A DNA stretch of 64,000 bases from Synechococcus sp. JA-3-3Ab (GTDB lineage: Bacteria > Cyanobacteriota > Cyanobacteriia > Thermostichales > Thermostichaceae): assembly GCF_000013205.1 (NCBI RefSeq), contig NC_007775.1, positions 1,918,501-1,982,500 on the forward strand, in the 5' to 3' direction. Position 1 is the first letter of the stretch, and every line of letters starts with the position of its first letter. The position numbers and the translations under genes are program-made. Positions 8,878-18,344 of the stretch are shown here, one piece after another. The notes under the pieces were generated by a model. That model saw nothing but the letters and a program-made list of their open reading frames with translations, had not been told where the DNA came from and did no database searches.

Positions 8878-9927
8878 TCAAAACGACATCCCCCTGAGTC
8901 GGACAGCGGCCTCCTGTAGGCTGCTCTCGGAGAGGTCAGGCAGCTCAAGGCGAGCGCGGATACGGTTAAAGTGTTGCTGCAGGCCGTGGCGATAGGTGGG
9001 ATCGTAGTGCTGCTGCAGTAGCTCCCGCACAAATTGCGGCCAGTCTTGGGCGTCGATGAGCTCAAACCAGCGCTGCAAACAGGCCTGGCCGTAGCGGGAC
9101 TTCAAAGACAGCAATTTTTCCTTTAGCGCCTGGGGGTGGGCTATCCAGTGGGGATAGTGGGCGATCAACCCCTTCACCCGTTCTTCTAGAGGCAACTGCA
9201 CCTCTACGCAGTCGGCTTGGGTGATGGCCTGCCAAAGAGCAGGGGGCAAATGAAGCTGGCCCACTTTGGCACTTTCCGACTCCACCCAGACCGGCTTGGC
9301 GGGATCCCACTGGAGAAAGGCCTGCACCAGTTGACTTTCAAAGCTCTTCTGACTGGGCTGTGGCACCCCCCACTCGGCCCCCAGCACCGATCCGCGGTGG
9401 CAGGCCAGCTTTTCCAGATCGAGGACTTGGGCTCCCCGCTGCTGCAGATGGCGCAGCAACTGGGTTTTGCCGCTCCCCGTTGGCCCGCAGAGGACGCGGT
9501 AGGTAAACTCCTGGGGCAAAGTCTGCAGTTGTCGGCGCACCCAGGCGCGGTAGGTTTTGTACCCCCCTTGCAAGACGGTTACCTGCCAGCCCACCTGGGA
9601 CAACACCAGCGCCAGACTGGCCGAGCGCTGCCCGCCCCGCCAACAGTAGATGAGGGGGTGGTAGTCCCGGCCCTTGTCGGCAAAGTGGGTCTGCAAATGG
9701 CGGGCGATGTTCTGGGCCACCAGGCTGGCCCCCCGCTTGCGGGCTGTAAAGGGATCCACTTGCCTGTAGAGGGTGCCCACCTCTGCCCGTTCTGCATCGT
9801 CGAGCACGGGCAAGTTGATGGCCCCCGGCCAATGGTCTTCGGCAAACTCTGCCGGAGAGCGCACATCGATAATTTCGCTGTAGGTGTGCAGCCAGGGCTC
9901 TGCAGTGAAGTGAATCGGAGGAGACAC
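8878..9927 (-). CDS. mnmH: tRNA 2-selenouridine synthase (MnmH/SelU)
   Basis: 349 residues with two parts. The N-terminal rhodanese domain has IDVRSPAEFAEDHWPGA and the active-site loop YCWRGGQRS, with its Cys. The C-terminal part has a P-loop, LCGPTGSGKT, starting near residue 145, followed by the HRGSVLG block. MnmH exchanges sulfur for selenium on the wobble 2-thiouridine of certain tRNAs through a geranylated intermediate. It is convergent with the deaminase gene. No selD is visible in the window, so selenium supply cannot be judged here. Confidence 0.92.
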   Translation of the reverse strand: MSPPIHFTAEPWLHTYSEIIDVRSPAEFAEDHWPGAINLPVLDDAERAEVGTLYRQVDPFTARKRGASLVAQNIARHLQTHFADKGRDYHPLIYCWRGGQRSASLALVLSQVGWQVTVLQGGYKTYRAWVRRQLQTLPQEFTYRVLCGPTGSGKTQLLRHLQQRGAQVLDLEKLACHRGSVLGAEWGVPQPSQKSFESQLVQAFLQWDPAKPVWVESESAKVGQLHLPPALWQAITQADCVEVQLPLEERVKGLIAHYPHWIAHPQALKEKLLSLKSRYGQACLQRWFELIDAQDWPQFVRELLQQHYDPTYRHGLQQHFNRIRARLELPDLSESSLQEAAVRLRGMSF

Positions 9928-10118
9928 AAACCTGCGGATAGAAATGGTAAGCTGTGTTCTATCTTGGCAGGGTTCTGGCCAAGGCTCACCGCCCCAGCTT
10001 TAACTTGGGAGAGCCGAGGTCAAGCGCAGGGTGACCCGAAGGCTTGGGTTGGATATCCCTCTTGATTGGGCTTTTGCTCTTTCTTTGCTCTTTATTGAAT
10101 TGATTTGCCAGAGGTGCT

Positions 10119-10814
10119 ATGGGATCCTATATTGCGGCAGAACCTTACCCCTATCCCTACAACGGTGACTTACGGCCTGAGAACACCGCCCTGATCGTCA
10201 TCGATATGCAGACCGATTTCTGCGGGGTAGGTGGCTATGTAGACAAAATGGGCTACGACATTTCCCTCACCCGTGCCCCCATAGAGCCGATCCGACGGGT
10301 TTTGGCGGCAATGCGAGCCCTGGGTTTTTTCATCGTGCATACCCGCGAAGGCCATCGCCCCGATCTATCAGATTTGCCGGAAAACAAGCGCTGGCGCAGT
10401 CAACGCATTGGGGCAGGCATTGGGGATCCCGGTCCCTGTGGGCGCATCCTGGTGCGAGGAGAACCCGGCTGGGAAATTATCCCGGAACTGGCTCCTCTGC
10501 CAGGGGAGGTGATCATCGACAAGCCGGGCAAAGGCGCTTTCTATGCCACCGATCTGGACTTAATCCTGAGGCGCAAAGGCATCCAAAACCTGATCTTGAC
10601 GGGCATCACCACCGATGTATGCGTCCACACCACCATGCGAGAAGCCAACGACCGGGGCTATGAATGTTTGTTGCTATCCGATTGCACAGGTGCCACAGAC
10701 TACGGAAATTATCTCGCTGCTCTGAAGATGATCCAGATGCAAGGCGGGGTTTTCGGGGCAGTTGCCGATTCAGGTGCCTTGATAGCAGTACTTCAGGAAC
10801 TCAAAACCGACTAG
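10119..10814 (+). CDS. biuH: Biuret amidohydrolase (BiuH-like cysteine hydrolase)
   Basis: 231 residues of the isochorismatase/cysteine-hydrolase fold. The catalytic triad is D29 (VIDMQTDF), K135 (IDKPGKG) and C168 (TTDVCVHTT), with Q208 in KMIQMQGG. From memory these align with D36, K142, C175 and Q215 of the Rhizobium leguminosarum biuret hydrolase at a constant offset of 7, and long blocks such as [11 protein letters not shown]-type and [17 protein letters not shown] agree closely. BiuH turns biuret into allophanate plus ammonia. It is followed after about 50 bp by an ABC ATPase and faces the urea transporter genes, which fits nitrogen scavenging. No allophanate hydrolase is in the window. 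Confidence 0.85.
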   Translation: MGSYIAAEPYPYPYNGDLRPENTALIVIDMQTDFCGVGGYVDKMGYDISLTRAPIEPIRRVLAAMRALGFFIVHTREGHRPDLSDLPENKRWRSQRIGAGIGDPGPCGRILVRGEPGWEIIPELAPLPGEVIIDKPGKGAFYATDLDLILRRKGIQNLILTGITTDVCVHTTMREANDRGYECLLLSDCTGATDYGNYLAALKMIQMQGGVFGAVADSGALIAVLQELKTD

Positions 10815-10864
10815 ACCTCGATTTCTTTACGTGAGACACCCAAACCAGGAGATCTTGACCAACC

Positions 10865-12410
10865 ATGACTACCACTGCCCAAACTGAAATCTCAACAGCA
10901 CGGAAAGCCCCCCCCGGAACTGGAGGTCGTCAACCTCACCAAGCGATTTGGATCCCTGTTGGCCCTAGACCACGTCTCGATGAAACTCAAGCCGGGATCC
11001 CTTCATGCCTTACTTGGGGAAAACGGAGCCGGGAAAAGCACCCTCGTCAAGTGCGTGATGGGCTTTTATCATGCTGACTCTGGCGATGTTTGCATTGATA
11101 AACGAGCTCGTGCCATCCACAGCCCACGGGATGCCTATCACTACGGCATTGGCATGGTGTACCAACATTTCACCTCTGTACCCGCCATGACTGTGGCGGA
11201 AAACTTGGTCTTGGCCCGCCCAGATTTGCCTTTGGTGATTGACTGGAAAGAAGAGGAAAAAAAGCTGGCAGATTTTATGGAAACAGCCCCTTTCCAAGTC
11301 AACTTGCGGGCTTTTGTTTCCGAACTATCGGCAGGAGAAAAGCAGAAGGTCGAGATCCTCAAGCAGCTTTATTTGAACACCAAGATCCTGATCTTGGACG
11401 AGCCTACTTCTGTGCTCACGCCAGAGGAAGCCGACGAAGTCTTGGGCCTTGTGCGTCGTTCGGTGGAAGCTGGCGACCTGAGTGTATTGCTCATTACCCA
11501 CAAGTTTCGCGAGGTGAATGCCTTTGCCGATGAGGTGACGGTGTTGCGACGTGGGAAGGTGGCCGGCCATGGACAAGTGAAAGATTTATCCACAGCAGAA
11601 ATGGCCGAAATGATGCTGGGCCGGCAACAGGTGCAGATCCAGTTGGAGAAAGCCTTGGTCAAAGGGGGATCCCCTCTGCTGGAAATTGAAGGGATCCAGG
11701 CTGACAAGGACAATGGCTTGCCCGCTGTGCGGGGGGTGACCCTGACTGTTCATGGAGGTGAGATTGTGGGAATTGCCGGCGTTTCCGGCAACGGCCAGCG
11801 GGAGTTGATGGAAGTCTTGGCCGGGCAGCGGATGGCTACAGCCGGGCAGATCAAGATCAACGGGCAACTGTACAGGGCCACCCGCGCAGAAATGGTGCGC
11901 CACCGGGTTTGCTGTTTGCCGGAGGAACCTCTGAGAAATGCCTCGATCCCCAACATGAGCGTTGGCGAAAACTTGGCCCTGCGTCGTTATGACCGGGATC
12001 CTATGGCCAAAGGTTGGATGTTGATCTGGCAAGAGATTTGGCGCTATGCCCGCGCGTTAATCGAGCAATTTAAGGTGAAAACGCCTGCAGCCCAAACTCC
12101 CATCAGCCACCTGTCGGGGGGTAATGTCCAGCGAGCCATTTTGGCACGGGAACTCGCCGGAGATCCACAAATTTTGATCGCCGCCAATCCTTGTTTTGGT
12201 CTGGACTTTGCGGCAGTAGATTACATTCACTCGCAGATTGTGGATGCTCGTAACCGAGGAGTTGCCGTCTTGCTGATCAGCGAAGATCTGGACGAGCTTC
12301 TCAAGCTCTCCGATCGTTTGCTGGTGATGGCGGGCGGTCGGATCGTCTATGAAAGTCCTATCAGCAGCGTGGATCTCAAAGAAGTTGGCCACAAGATGGG
12401 CGGACATTAA
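10865..12410 (+). CDS. RbsA/YufO-type tandem ABC ATPase with a frameshift in a C8 tract
   Basis: Two ABC cassettes: the first with GENGAGKST, LSAGEKQKVEIL and ILILDEPTSVLT; the second with a degenerate Walker A (GVSGNGQRE), LSGGNVQRAIL and ILIAANPC, as in RbsA/YufO ATPases for nucleosides or sugars. AGGAG at about 10847 points to the ATG at 10865 (MTTTAQTEIS). That frame leaves the gene at eight Cs (10908-10915). With seven Cs it would continue as ELEVVNLTKRFGSL and join the main frame. As written, translation can only begin at TTG 10959, which removes the first strand of cassette 1. No permease or binding protein follows. Phase variation, a pseudogene or a sequence error all fit. Confidence 0.8.
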
Positions 12411-12461
12411 GCATTAAGTGATTTGGTAAGTAATCAGCAGTGAATATGACATGGCTTCCCC

Positions 12462-13214
12462 TCAAATGGAGAGGTGAGCCCGAACTTTTTCTTCATCCAT
12501 CTGGTTGGTCTGCCCCTCCATGATAAGGGATCCATTTTCCATAAGATAAAAGTAATCGGCTAGGCTTTGGGCAAACTCAAAATACTGCTCCACCAGCAAC
12601 ACCGAAACGCCCCGCTCCTTTTGAATGCGGCTGATGGCTTCTTCGATCTCGATAATGATAGAGGGCTGGATCCCTTCTGTGGGCTCATCCAGGAGCAAAA
12701 GTTTGGGCTCCGCCACCAAAGCTCTGGCGATGGCCAGTTGCTGCTGCTGCCCACCGCTCAAATCCCCACCCAGCCGTTTAAGAAAAGAACGCAGAATTGG
12801 GAATAGGTCATAGACAAACTCAGGTATGATCCGTTCTCTGTCCGGTGCCGCTTCTAGCCCCACCAGCAGGTTTTCCTCAACCGTTAGGCGGGGAAATATC
12901 TCTCGACCTTGGGGTACATAGCCAATACCGGCGCGGGCTCGCCAATTGGGAGGGTAATGGTTGATAGGACGGCCCTCAAAAGCAATTTTGCCTGTGCAGT
13001 CTTTCAGAAGTCCCATCAGGGCTTTAAGTGTGGTGGTTTTGCCCATACCATTGCGGCCCAGAAGGCAAACCGCTTGGCCGGGAAAGATCTTAAAAGAGAG
13101 ATCCTTCACAATTAAACTCTGACCATAGTAAACCCTCAAGTTGGAGACCTCCAGGAGAGGCCCGGATCCATCTCGGGATAAGTTTTGTGTTGCGGTCGCG
13201 TTTTCCGTATTCAT
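12462..13214 (-). CDS. urtE: Urea ABC transporter ATP-binding subunit UrtE
   Basis: About 250 residues from ATG 13212-13214 (another ATG at 13226 is possible). It has Walker A GRNGMGKTT, Q-loop GYVPQGREIF, signature LSGGQQQQLAIAR and Walker B LLLLDEPTEGI; the ending LLVEQYFEFA is typical of the LivF/UrtE branch. Last gene of the urtABCDE cluster on this strand, convergent with the RbsA-type ATPase. It powers high-affinity uptake of urea across the inner membrane together with UrtD. Confidence 0.93.
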   Translation of the reverse strand: MNTENATATQNLSRDGSGPLLEVSNLRVYYGQSLIVKDLSFKIFPGQAVCLLGRNGMGKTTTLKALMGLLKDCTGKIAFEGRPINHYPPNWRARAGIGYVPQGREIFPRLTVEENLLVGLEAAPDRERIIPEFVYDLFPILRSFLKRLGGDLSGGQQQQLAIARALVAEPKLLLLDEPTEGIQPSIIIEIEEAISRIQKERGVSVLLVEQYFEFAQSLADYFYLMENGSLIMEGQTNQMDEEKVRAHLSI

Positions 13215-13260
13215 AGGCCTGCGCATGAGTCGATTAGATACAGAACTATAGCCTCTTTGC

Positions 13261-14028
13261 TTAGTTTTTCCCCTTGTGGGATCCAAGATAGACCTCAATC
13301 ACTCGCGGGTCGTTTTTCACATCCTCAAAGGTACCTTCGCACAGCACCGAGCCTTGGTGTAAAACGGTAACCTTGCGGGCAATTTGTCGGACAAACACCA
13401 TGTCATGTTCGATCACCAAAATGGTGTGGCTTTGGGCTAAGGATTGAATTAACTCTCCTGTAGCTTCTGTTTCTTTGTCCGTCATCCCGGCCACGCATTC
13501 ATCCAGCAGCAGCAAATCCGGATCTTGAGCAATCACCATGCCGATCTCCAGCCATTGCTTTTCTCCGTGGGAAAGCAGCCCTGCCGGAACCCGATCCTTA
13601 CGGCTGAGGCCAATGGTTTCCAAAAGAGCATCCGTTTTTTCTCGCAGATGCTTTTTGCCCAATAGGGTGGAAAAAACCCTTTTGTCAGGGTTGAGGGATA
13701 GCTCCAAGTTTTCTCGCACGCTCAAGTTTTGATAGACCCGCGGCGTCTGAAACTTGCGCCCAACACCCAAAATCGAGATCTCGTGTTCCTTGAGCTTGGC
13801 CAGATCCTTTCCTTTGAACAGCACCCGTCCTCGGGTGGGCTTAACCTTGCCCGTCAGCACATCGAGAAACGTAGTCTTGCCTGCCCCATTGGGGCCGATG
13901 ACCACCCGCAGCTCCCCTTCCTCCAGAGAGAAGTTCAGCCTGTCCAAAGCCTTGAAGCCATCAAAGCTGACGGTGAGATCCTGAGTTTGTAAAATTTGTC
14001 GGGTGGCGGTGGGAGCTGCAGTAAGCAT
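13261..14028 (-). CDS. urtD: Urea ABC transporter ATP-binding subunit UrtD
   Basis: About 255 residues from ATG 14026-14028; a frame ten codons longer exists. Walker A is GPNGAGKTT, the family-specific VGRKFQTPRVYQNLSV follows, then LSHGEKQWLEIG as the signature and LLLLDECVAGMT as Walker B. The LSHGEKQ form and the ECVAGMT ending separate UrtD from LivG. Pairs with UrtE. It ends about 46 bp before the urtE start, consistent with one transcript. Confidence 0.93.
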   Translation of the reverse strand: MLTAAPTATRQILQTQDLTVSFDGFKALDRLNFSLEEGELRVVIGPNGAGKTTFLDVLTGKVKPTRGRVLFKGKDLAKLKEHEISILGVGRKFQTPRVYQNLSVRENLELSLNPDKRVFSTLLGKKHLREKTDALLETIGLSRKDRVPAGLLSHGEKQWLEIGMVIAQDPDLLLLDECVAGMTDKETEATGELIQSLAQSHTILVIEHDMVFVRQIARKVTVLHQGSVLCEGTFEDVKNDPRVIEVYLGSHKGKN

Positions 14029-14198
14029 GGGGATCACATCCAAGAACGGAAAGGCCAAAGGTCAAACCGGATTCTCAACCCATCAAATAAACCCATCAAA
14101 TAGGAGAGGAAACTTGGCATCGCTGGCTCACCCATGGGATCCTCTTACCTTAAACTTATATCTTGCACATAACTGACATCCTCAAGAGAAAGCCAGAT

Positions 14199-15344
14199 TT
14201 AGGCTGGAGAAGTATTTGCCAAACGCCTGCGCCAAAGCTGAACGGTGACCCAAAGTTGCCTGCCTTGGGTGCGCACCCAACCCACCAGTCCATCCGGCAA
14301 CACCAGCACCACCAGCAGGAACAATCCCCCCTGGAAAAACAGCCAAATCTCCGGAAAATTTTCGCTCAGCAAGCTCTTGGCAAAGTTAACCAACAGAGCC
14401 CCCAGCACCGCCCCCACCAAACTGGCCCGACCGCCCACCGCCACCCAGATTACCATCTCAATGGAAAAGGGAACGGCCATCGCATTGGGAGAGATGATCC
14501 CAGTTTGCAAGGTAAACAAAGCTCCGGCAACACCCGCCAGGGCAGCAGACACGGCAAACACCAGAACTTTAAAGCCGGTGGGATCGTAGCCGGAAAAACG
14601 AACCCGCGGCTCGTCATCTCGAATGGCTACCAGGATCCGACCGAATAGGCCGCTGGTCAGCCAACGACAGAGAAGGTAAGCCAAAACCACCGCCAGAACT
14701 GTAGTGACATAGACAGCAAAGCGCATTTCGGACGAGTTGACATCTAGGCCAAACAAAGTCTGGAAGTTGGTCAGGCCGTTGGTGCCGTTAATTAAGCGCT
14801 GTTGGCCGTTGAAGAAGTTAAAGAAAATGATCGTGGTGGCCTGAGTTAAAATGGAAAAATAAACCCCTCGGATGCGATTTCTCACCACCAAATACCCCAG
14901 GGCTGCCGCCACCAAAGCCGGGATCAAGACAACAGCAACAGCCGTAAACGGAAACGAATAAAAGGGATACCAAAACCAGGGCAATTCCGTTACCCCGTAG
15001 AGGCTGAAAAACTCTGGTATCTGACCTTCCGGCAATTGCAATTTCAGGTGCATCCCCAGAGCGTAGCCCCCCAAGGCGAAGAACACCCCATGCCCCAGGC
15101 TGAGCATGCCGGTATAGCCCCAGATGAGGTCGATCCCCAAAGCTACAATGCTGAGGGCCAGAAACCGCCCCAACAAGTTGAGCCGAAAGCCAGACAGCAC
15201 AGTTGGGGCCACAAAGATCAAGGCCAGCACCAAAACGATGAGGATCCCGGCCTCCCACAGAAGCTTGCGAGAAGAATTGGGATCCCCACCCGCGGCGGGA
15301 GCAGCCACTTCATGATCAGCACGGGGGGAATGAACCAGTTTCAT
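14199..15344 (-). CDS. urtC: Urea ABC transporter permease UrtC
   Basis: About 381 residues from ATG 15342-15344. A hydrophobic protein with roughly ten membrane segments, of the LivM type. Characteristic blocks are DLIWGYTGMLSLGHGVFFALGGYA (given here in part: GYTGMLSLGHGVFF), RNRIRGVYFSILTQA, and FAVSAALAGVAGALFT. The protein pairs with UrtB to make the channel. The gene is separated from urtB by about 66 bp when the internal ATG is used. Confidence 0.92.
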   Translation of the reverse strand: MKLVHSPRADHEVAAPAAGGDPNSSRKLLWEAGILIVLVLALIFVAPTVLSGFRLNLLGRFLALSIVALGIDLIWGYTGMLSLGHGVFFALGGYALGMHLKLQLPEGQIPEFFSLYGVTELPWFWYPFYSFPFTAVAVVLIPALVAAALGYLVVRNRIRGVYFSILTQATTIIFFNFFNGQQRLINGTNGLTNFQTLFGLDVNSSEMRFAVYVTTVLAVVLAYLLCRWLTSGLFGRILVAIRDDEPRVRFSGYDPTGFKVLVFAVSAALAGVAGALFTLQTGIISPNAMAVPFSIEMVIWVAVGGRASLVGAVLGALLVNFAKSLLSENFPEIWLFFQGGLFLLVVLVLPDGLVGWVRTQGRQLWVTVQLWRRRLANTSPA

Positions 15345-15410
15345 AGGCTTTGTGAGGGAGTAGAAGATGGAGAGTCTGGTCCTAGAGTTTTCGCCAAGCG
15401 AGATCATTCC

Positions 15411-16568
15411 CTAGGCATCCACCATACGACCTTTTTCGGGGAAAAGGCCCCGAGGTCGCACCTGCAAAAAGGCCACGATCAAAGCAAAGACCATCACCTT
15501 GGCCATGCTCGTGGTGGCAAAAAAGTTGAGGGTATCGGTCAGGATGGGCACGTTGGGAAAAATCAAAGCCAGCGTCCCTGAGCCGATGACAAAGTTGGCA
15601 ATCCCGATCCCAAGCGCCGCCACAATACTGCCTAAGAGCTTACCAACACCCCCCACGACGACCACCATAAAGGTATCCACGATGTAGTTCTGGCCGGTGT
15701 TCGGCCCCACGGATCCCAGCAGGCTGACCGCCACGCCGGCTACTCCCGCCAGACCCGAGCCGACGGCAAAGGTAAGGGCATCCACCTTTTGCGTGGGGAT
15801 CCCTACACAGGCGCTCATGGCCCGATTCTGGGTAACCGCCCGGATGCGCAGCCCCCAGCGGGTGCGTTGCAAGAAGAAGTACAGCCCCAGGATGCAGAGG
15901 ATGGTGAGGGCGATGATAAACAGGCGGGTATTGGGCAAAAACAGGTTGCCCACCGGGATCCCACCCCCCAGCCACCGGGGAGCCGTCACGTCTTTGTTCT
16001 GGGCGCCGAACCAAGGCTGGGTAACCGCCAAAGCATAGGTTTGCGCCAGCACCCGCCCCCCCACCGATGCAATGGCCGTGGAGAGCACCAACAGCAGCGC
16101 CAGCGTCCACCCCTTGAGACGCGGCCAATCCGCCCGCCTGGACAAAAGCCACCAGCCGCCGAAAAAGAGCACCGCGAAGGCCCCCAAGCGGAAAGCCAGC
16201 ACCCAATTGACGCTGCGCACAAACTGCTGCAGGATCAGGCTCACACCCCAAGTGGCCAGAAGGGTTTCCAGCGGTCGGCCATACAAAAAGCGGATCACCC
16301 CCCGCTCCAGGGCTAGTCCCACCAGAGCCGTGACGGCAAAGGCAGCTACCAAAGCTGGAAAGATGTACAGATCCCGCCAGGGATCCCCTAGGGGACGAAA
16401 GGCATTTTGAACCACAAAAGTGGTGTAGGCCCCCAACATCATCAGCTCCCCATGGGCCATGTTGATGACCCCCATGAGGCCGAAAACAATAGCCAAGCCC
16501 AAGGCGGCTATCAGCAAGACGGTGCCAATGCTAAGGCCGTTGAACAAGCTGTCCAGGAGCAAGGTCAT
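15411..16568 (-). CDS. urtB: Urea ABC transporter permease UrtB
   Basis: 385 residues, strongly hydrophobic, LivH type. It begins with the family signature GLSIGTVLLIAALGLAIVFG and INMAHGELMMLGAY, and has AVTQNRAMSACVGIPT and VVVVGGVGKLLGSIVAALG later. An extra hydrophobic block between about 135 and 190 is normal for UrtB compared with LivH. The start is supported by AGGATCCTCC-like purine context about 8 bases upstream. About 100 bp separate it from urtA. Confidence 0.93.
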   Translation of the reverse strand: MTLLLDSLFNGLSIGTVLLIAALGLAIVFGLMGVINMAHGELMMLGAYTTFVVQNAFRPLGDPWRDLYIFPALVAAFAVTALVGLALERGVIRFLYGRPLETLLATWGVSLILQQFVRSVNWVLAFRLGAFAVLFFGGWWLLSRRADWPRLKGWTLALLLVLSTAIASVGGRVLAQTYALAVTQPWFGAQNKDVTAPRWLGGGIPVGNLFLPNTRLFIIALTILCILGLYFFLQRTRWGLRIRAVTQNRAMSACVGIPTQKVDALTFAVGSGLAGVAGVAVSLLGSVGPNTGQNYIVDTFMVVVVGGVGKLLGSIVAALGIGIANFVIGSGTLALIFPNVPILTDTLNFFATTSMAKVMVFALIVAFLQVRPRGLFPEKGRMVDA

Positions 16569-16672
16569 GGGCAGGGGATCCTCCTTCCAACTAAACTAGG
16601 GAGGCTAACCGAGCATCTAGGCGGGATCCCCGACCCTATCCAAACGGCAAGGGATCCCAGCCCTGGCCAGGA

Positions 16673-17947
16673 CTAGCTGACTTTGTAGCGACCGCCCTTG
16701 GCCGGATCTGACCAATCGCAGGCAAAGCCCTTGGTCTCTGCCACAAACTGGTTCCAGGGCTGCGGCTCCACGGCATCCGTAGAAAAGATGACATCAAACA
16801 AACCGTCAGAGCGCACCTGGCCGATCCGCACATACTTGGTCAGGTGGTGATTGGTGTTCATGGTTACCAAGCCTTCTGGGGCATCAAAGGTCTGGCCATA
16901 GGCTGCCTGCCGCACGGCGTCGATTTCCACTGTTCCCGCTTTTTCCACTGCCTGCTTCCAGATGTAAACCATGATGTAGGCGGCTTCCATCGGGTCGTTG
17001 GTGACGCGGTTTTGGCCGTATTCTGCCTTGAAAGCTTCCACAAACTTCTTGTTGGCAGGCGTATCCACCGTCATAAAGTAGTTCCAGGCGGCAAAGTGCC
17101 CTTCCAAAAATTCGGGGCCGATGGCCTGTACCTCTTCTTCGGCAATGCTGACGGACATGGAAGGATAGCGATCTGGCCCCAGCCCTGCCCCTTCCAGTTG
17201 TTTGAAAAAGGCCACGTTGCTGTCGCCGTTCAAGCTGTTGTAGATCACACCGCCATTGGGAAGAGCGGCCCGGATCTTGCTGATGATGGGGGTAACTTCT
17301 GTGCTGCCCAAAGGCAGATAGTCTTCACCCACCACTTTGCCCCCCAGGGCTTCCAACTGGGCCTTGATGATGGTGTTGGCCGTGCGGGGGAACACGTAGT
17401 CGGATCCCACCAGGAAGAACTCTTTGCCCTTGTTCTTGAGCAGCCATTCCACCGAAGGCTCGATCTGCTGGTTGGGGGCAGCGCCGGTGTAGAAGATGTT
17501 TTTGGAGCACTCTTGTCCTTCGTACTGCACGGGATACCAGAGCAGGTGCTGCTTGGATTCAAACACCGGCAACACGGCTTTGCGACTGGCCGAAGTCCAG
17601 CAGCCGAATACCGTTGCCACCTTGTCCACATCGATCAATTTGGTGGCTTTCTCGGCAAAGGTTGGCCAATCGGAAGCCCCATCCTCGATAATCGGCTCGA
17701 TCTGCTTGCCCAAAACCCCACCGGCGGCATTGATCTCTTTGATAGCCAGCTTTTCGGCATCCACCACGCTGGTTTCCGAAATGGCCATGGTGCCGCTAAG
17801 GGAGTGCAAAATGCCAACGCGGATGGTCTCTCCCTGGGCGTAGGCGGGCACGGATCGCTTCACCCAGATCTGCGGCCCTAGGGCAGCCCCGGCTCCGGCC
17901 AGAGCGCCCATTTTCAGCACTTGACGACGATTAAATGATAGAGCCAT
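16673..17947 (-). CDS. urtA: Urea ABC transporter substrate-binding protein UrtA
   Basis: About 424 residues from ATG 17945-17947. The N-terminus is a twin-arginine signal ([19 protein letters not shown]), so the protein is probably exported folded. The mature part begins [19 protein letters not shown], typical of UrtA/AmiC-type urea or short-chain amide binding proteins, with [16 protein letters not shown]-like and [11 protein letters not shown]-like blocks. First gene of urtABCDE. A perfect NtcA site lies about 258 bp upstream (18205-18218). A 23-codon longer frame upstream is not signal-like and is rejected. Confidence 0.94.
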   Translation of the reverse strand: MALSFNRRQVLKMGALAGAGAALGPQIWVKRSVPAYAQGETIRVGILHSLSGTMAISETSVVDAEKLAIKEINAAGGVLGKQIEPIIEDGASDWPTFAEKATKLIDVDKVATVFGCWTSASRKAVLPVFESKQHLLWYPVQYEGQECSKNIFYTGAAPNQQIEPSVEWLLKNKGKEFFLVGSDYVFPRTANTIIKAQLEALGGKVVGEDYLPLGSTEVTPIISKIRAALPNGGVIYNSLNGDSNVAFFKQLEGAGLGPDRYPSMSVSIAEEEVQAIGPEFLEGHFAAWNYFMTVDTPANKKFVEAFKAEYGQNRVTNDPMEAAYIMVYIWKQAVEKAGTVEIDAVRQAAYGQTFDAPEGLVTMNTNHHLTKYVRIGQVRSDGLFDVIFSTDAVEPQPWNQFVAETKGFACDWSDPAKGGRYKVS

Positions 17948-18344
17948 CGGTGATCTCCGAAACGAAGTGAGTGCAAAGGGTATTAAGAAGTCCAGTTGTT
18001 GCAGCAGCCCGGCCAACAGAGGGAAGCACTTAGCTCATCACCTCGCCCATGTGTTGAACCTGCCCAACTGCGCTCAGCTGAGGCTTTCACCGAATGCCTT
18101 CCCAACGTCAACAGAGGAAAAGGCTAATCCTGCAGTCGAGAAAGCGCCGTGCGTCCCTGTTGCCTTAACGTGTTCCATCAAACCCATTCAGCCCGGAGAG
18201 AATTGTATCGCGGGATACCTTTTCCCAGAATCCGAGCCTGTTCTCGGCTCCCTTTCCCCACAGGCTGTAGGCAAAGGCAGGGATCCCTTGCTGCCGGCAT
18301 AATAGGGGTTCTGGGGTCGAGAATTAGTTGAGAGTTAACAGCTT
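17948..18344. other. Intergenic region between divergent urtA and the S9 peptidase
   Basis: No gene is supported in these 397 bp. It carries the promoter side of urtA, including the NtcA box described separately, and the start region of the S9 peptidase. Two GGGATCCC-type octamers lie near 18280. The frames seen here are short and have no family features. Confidence 0.6.
18205..18218 (-). promoter_or_regulatory. NtcA-binding site (GTA-N8-TAC) upstream of urtA
   Basis: GTATCGCGGGATAC fits the NtcA consensus GTA-N8-TAC exactly. Read on the minus strand towards urtA, a -10-like TTTGAT starts 22 nt after the TAC, the usual spacing in NtcA-activated class II promoters. The implied leader to the urtA ATG is long, about 220 nt. 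NtcA activates nitrogen-assimilation genes under nitrogen limitation, which suits a urea transporter. Confidence 0.72.

Noticed and set aside
10908-10915. Programmed ribosomal frameshifting in the ABC ATPase
   Set aside because: No slippery heptamer with stimulatory structure could be seen; a simple homopolymer indel explains it better.
16844-17881. 345-codon plus-strand frame opposite urtA
   Set aside because: A shadow of urtA: composition and lack of motifs fit antisense sequence.
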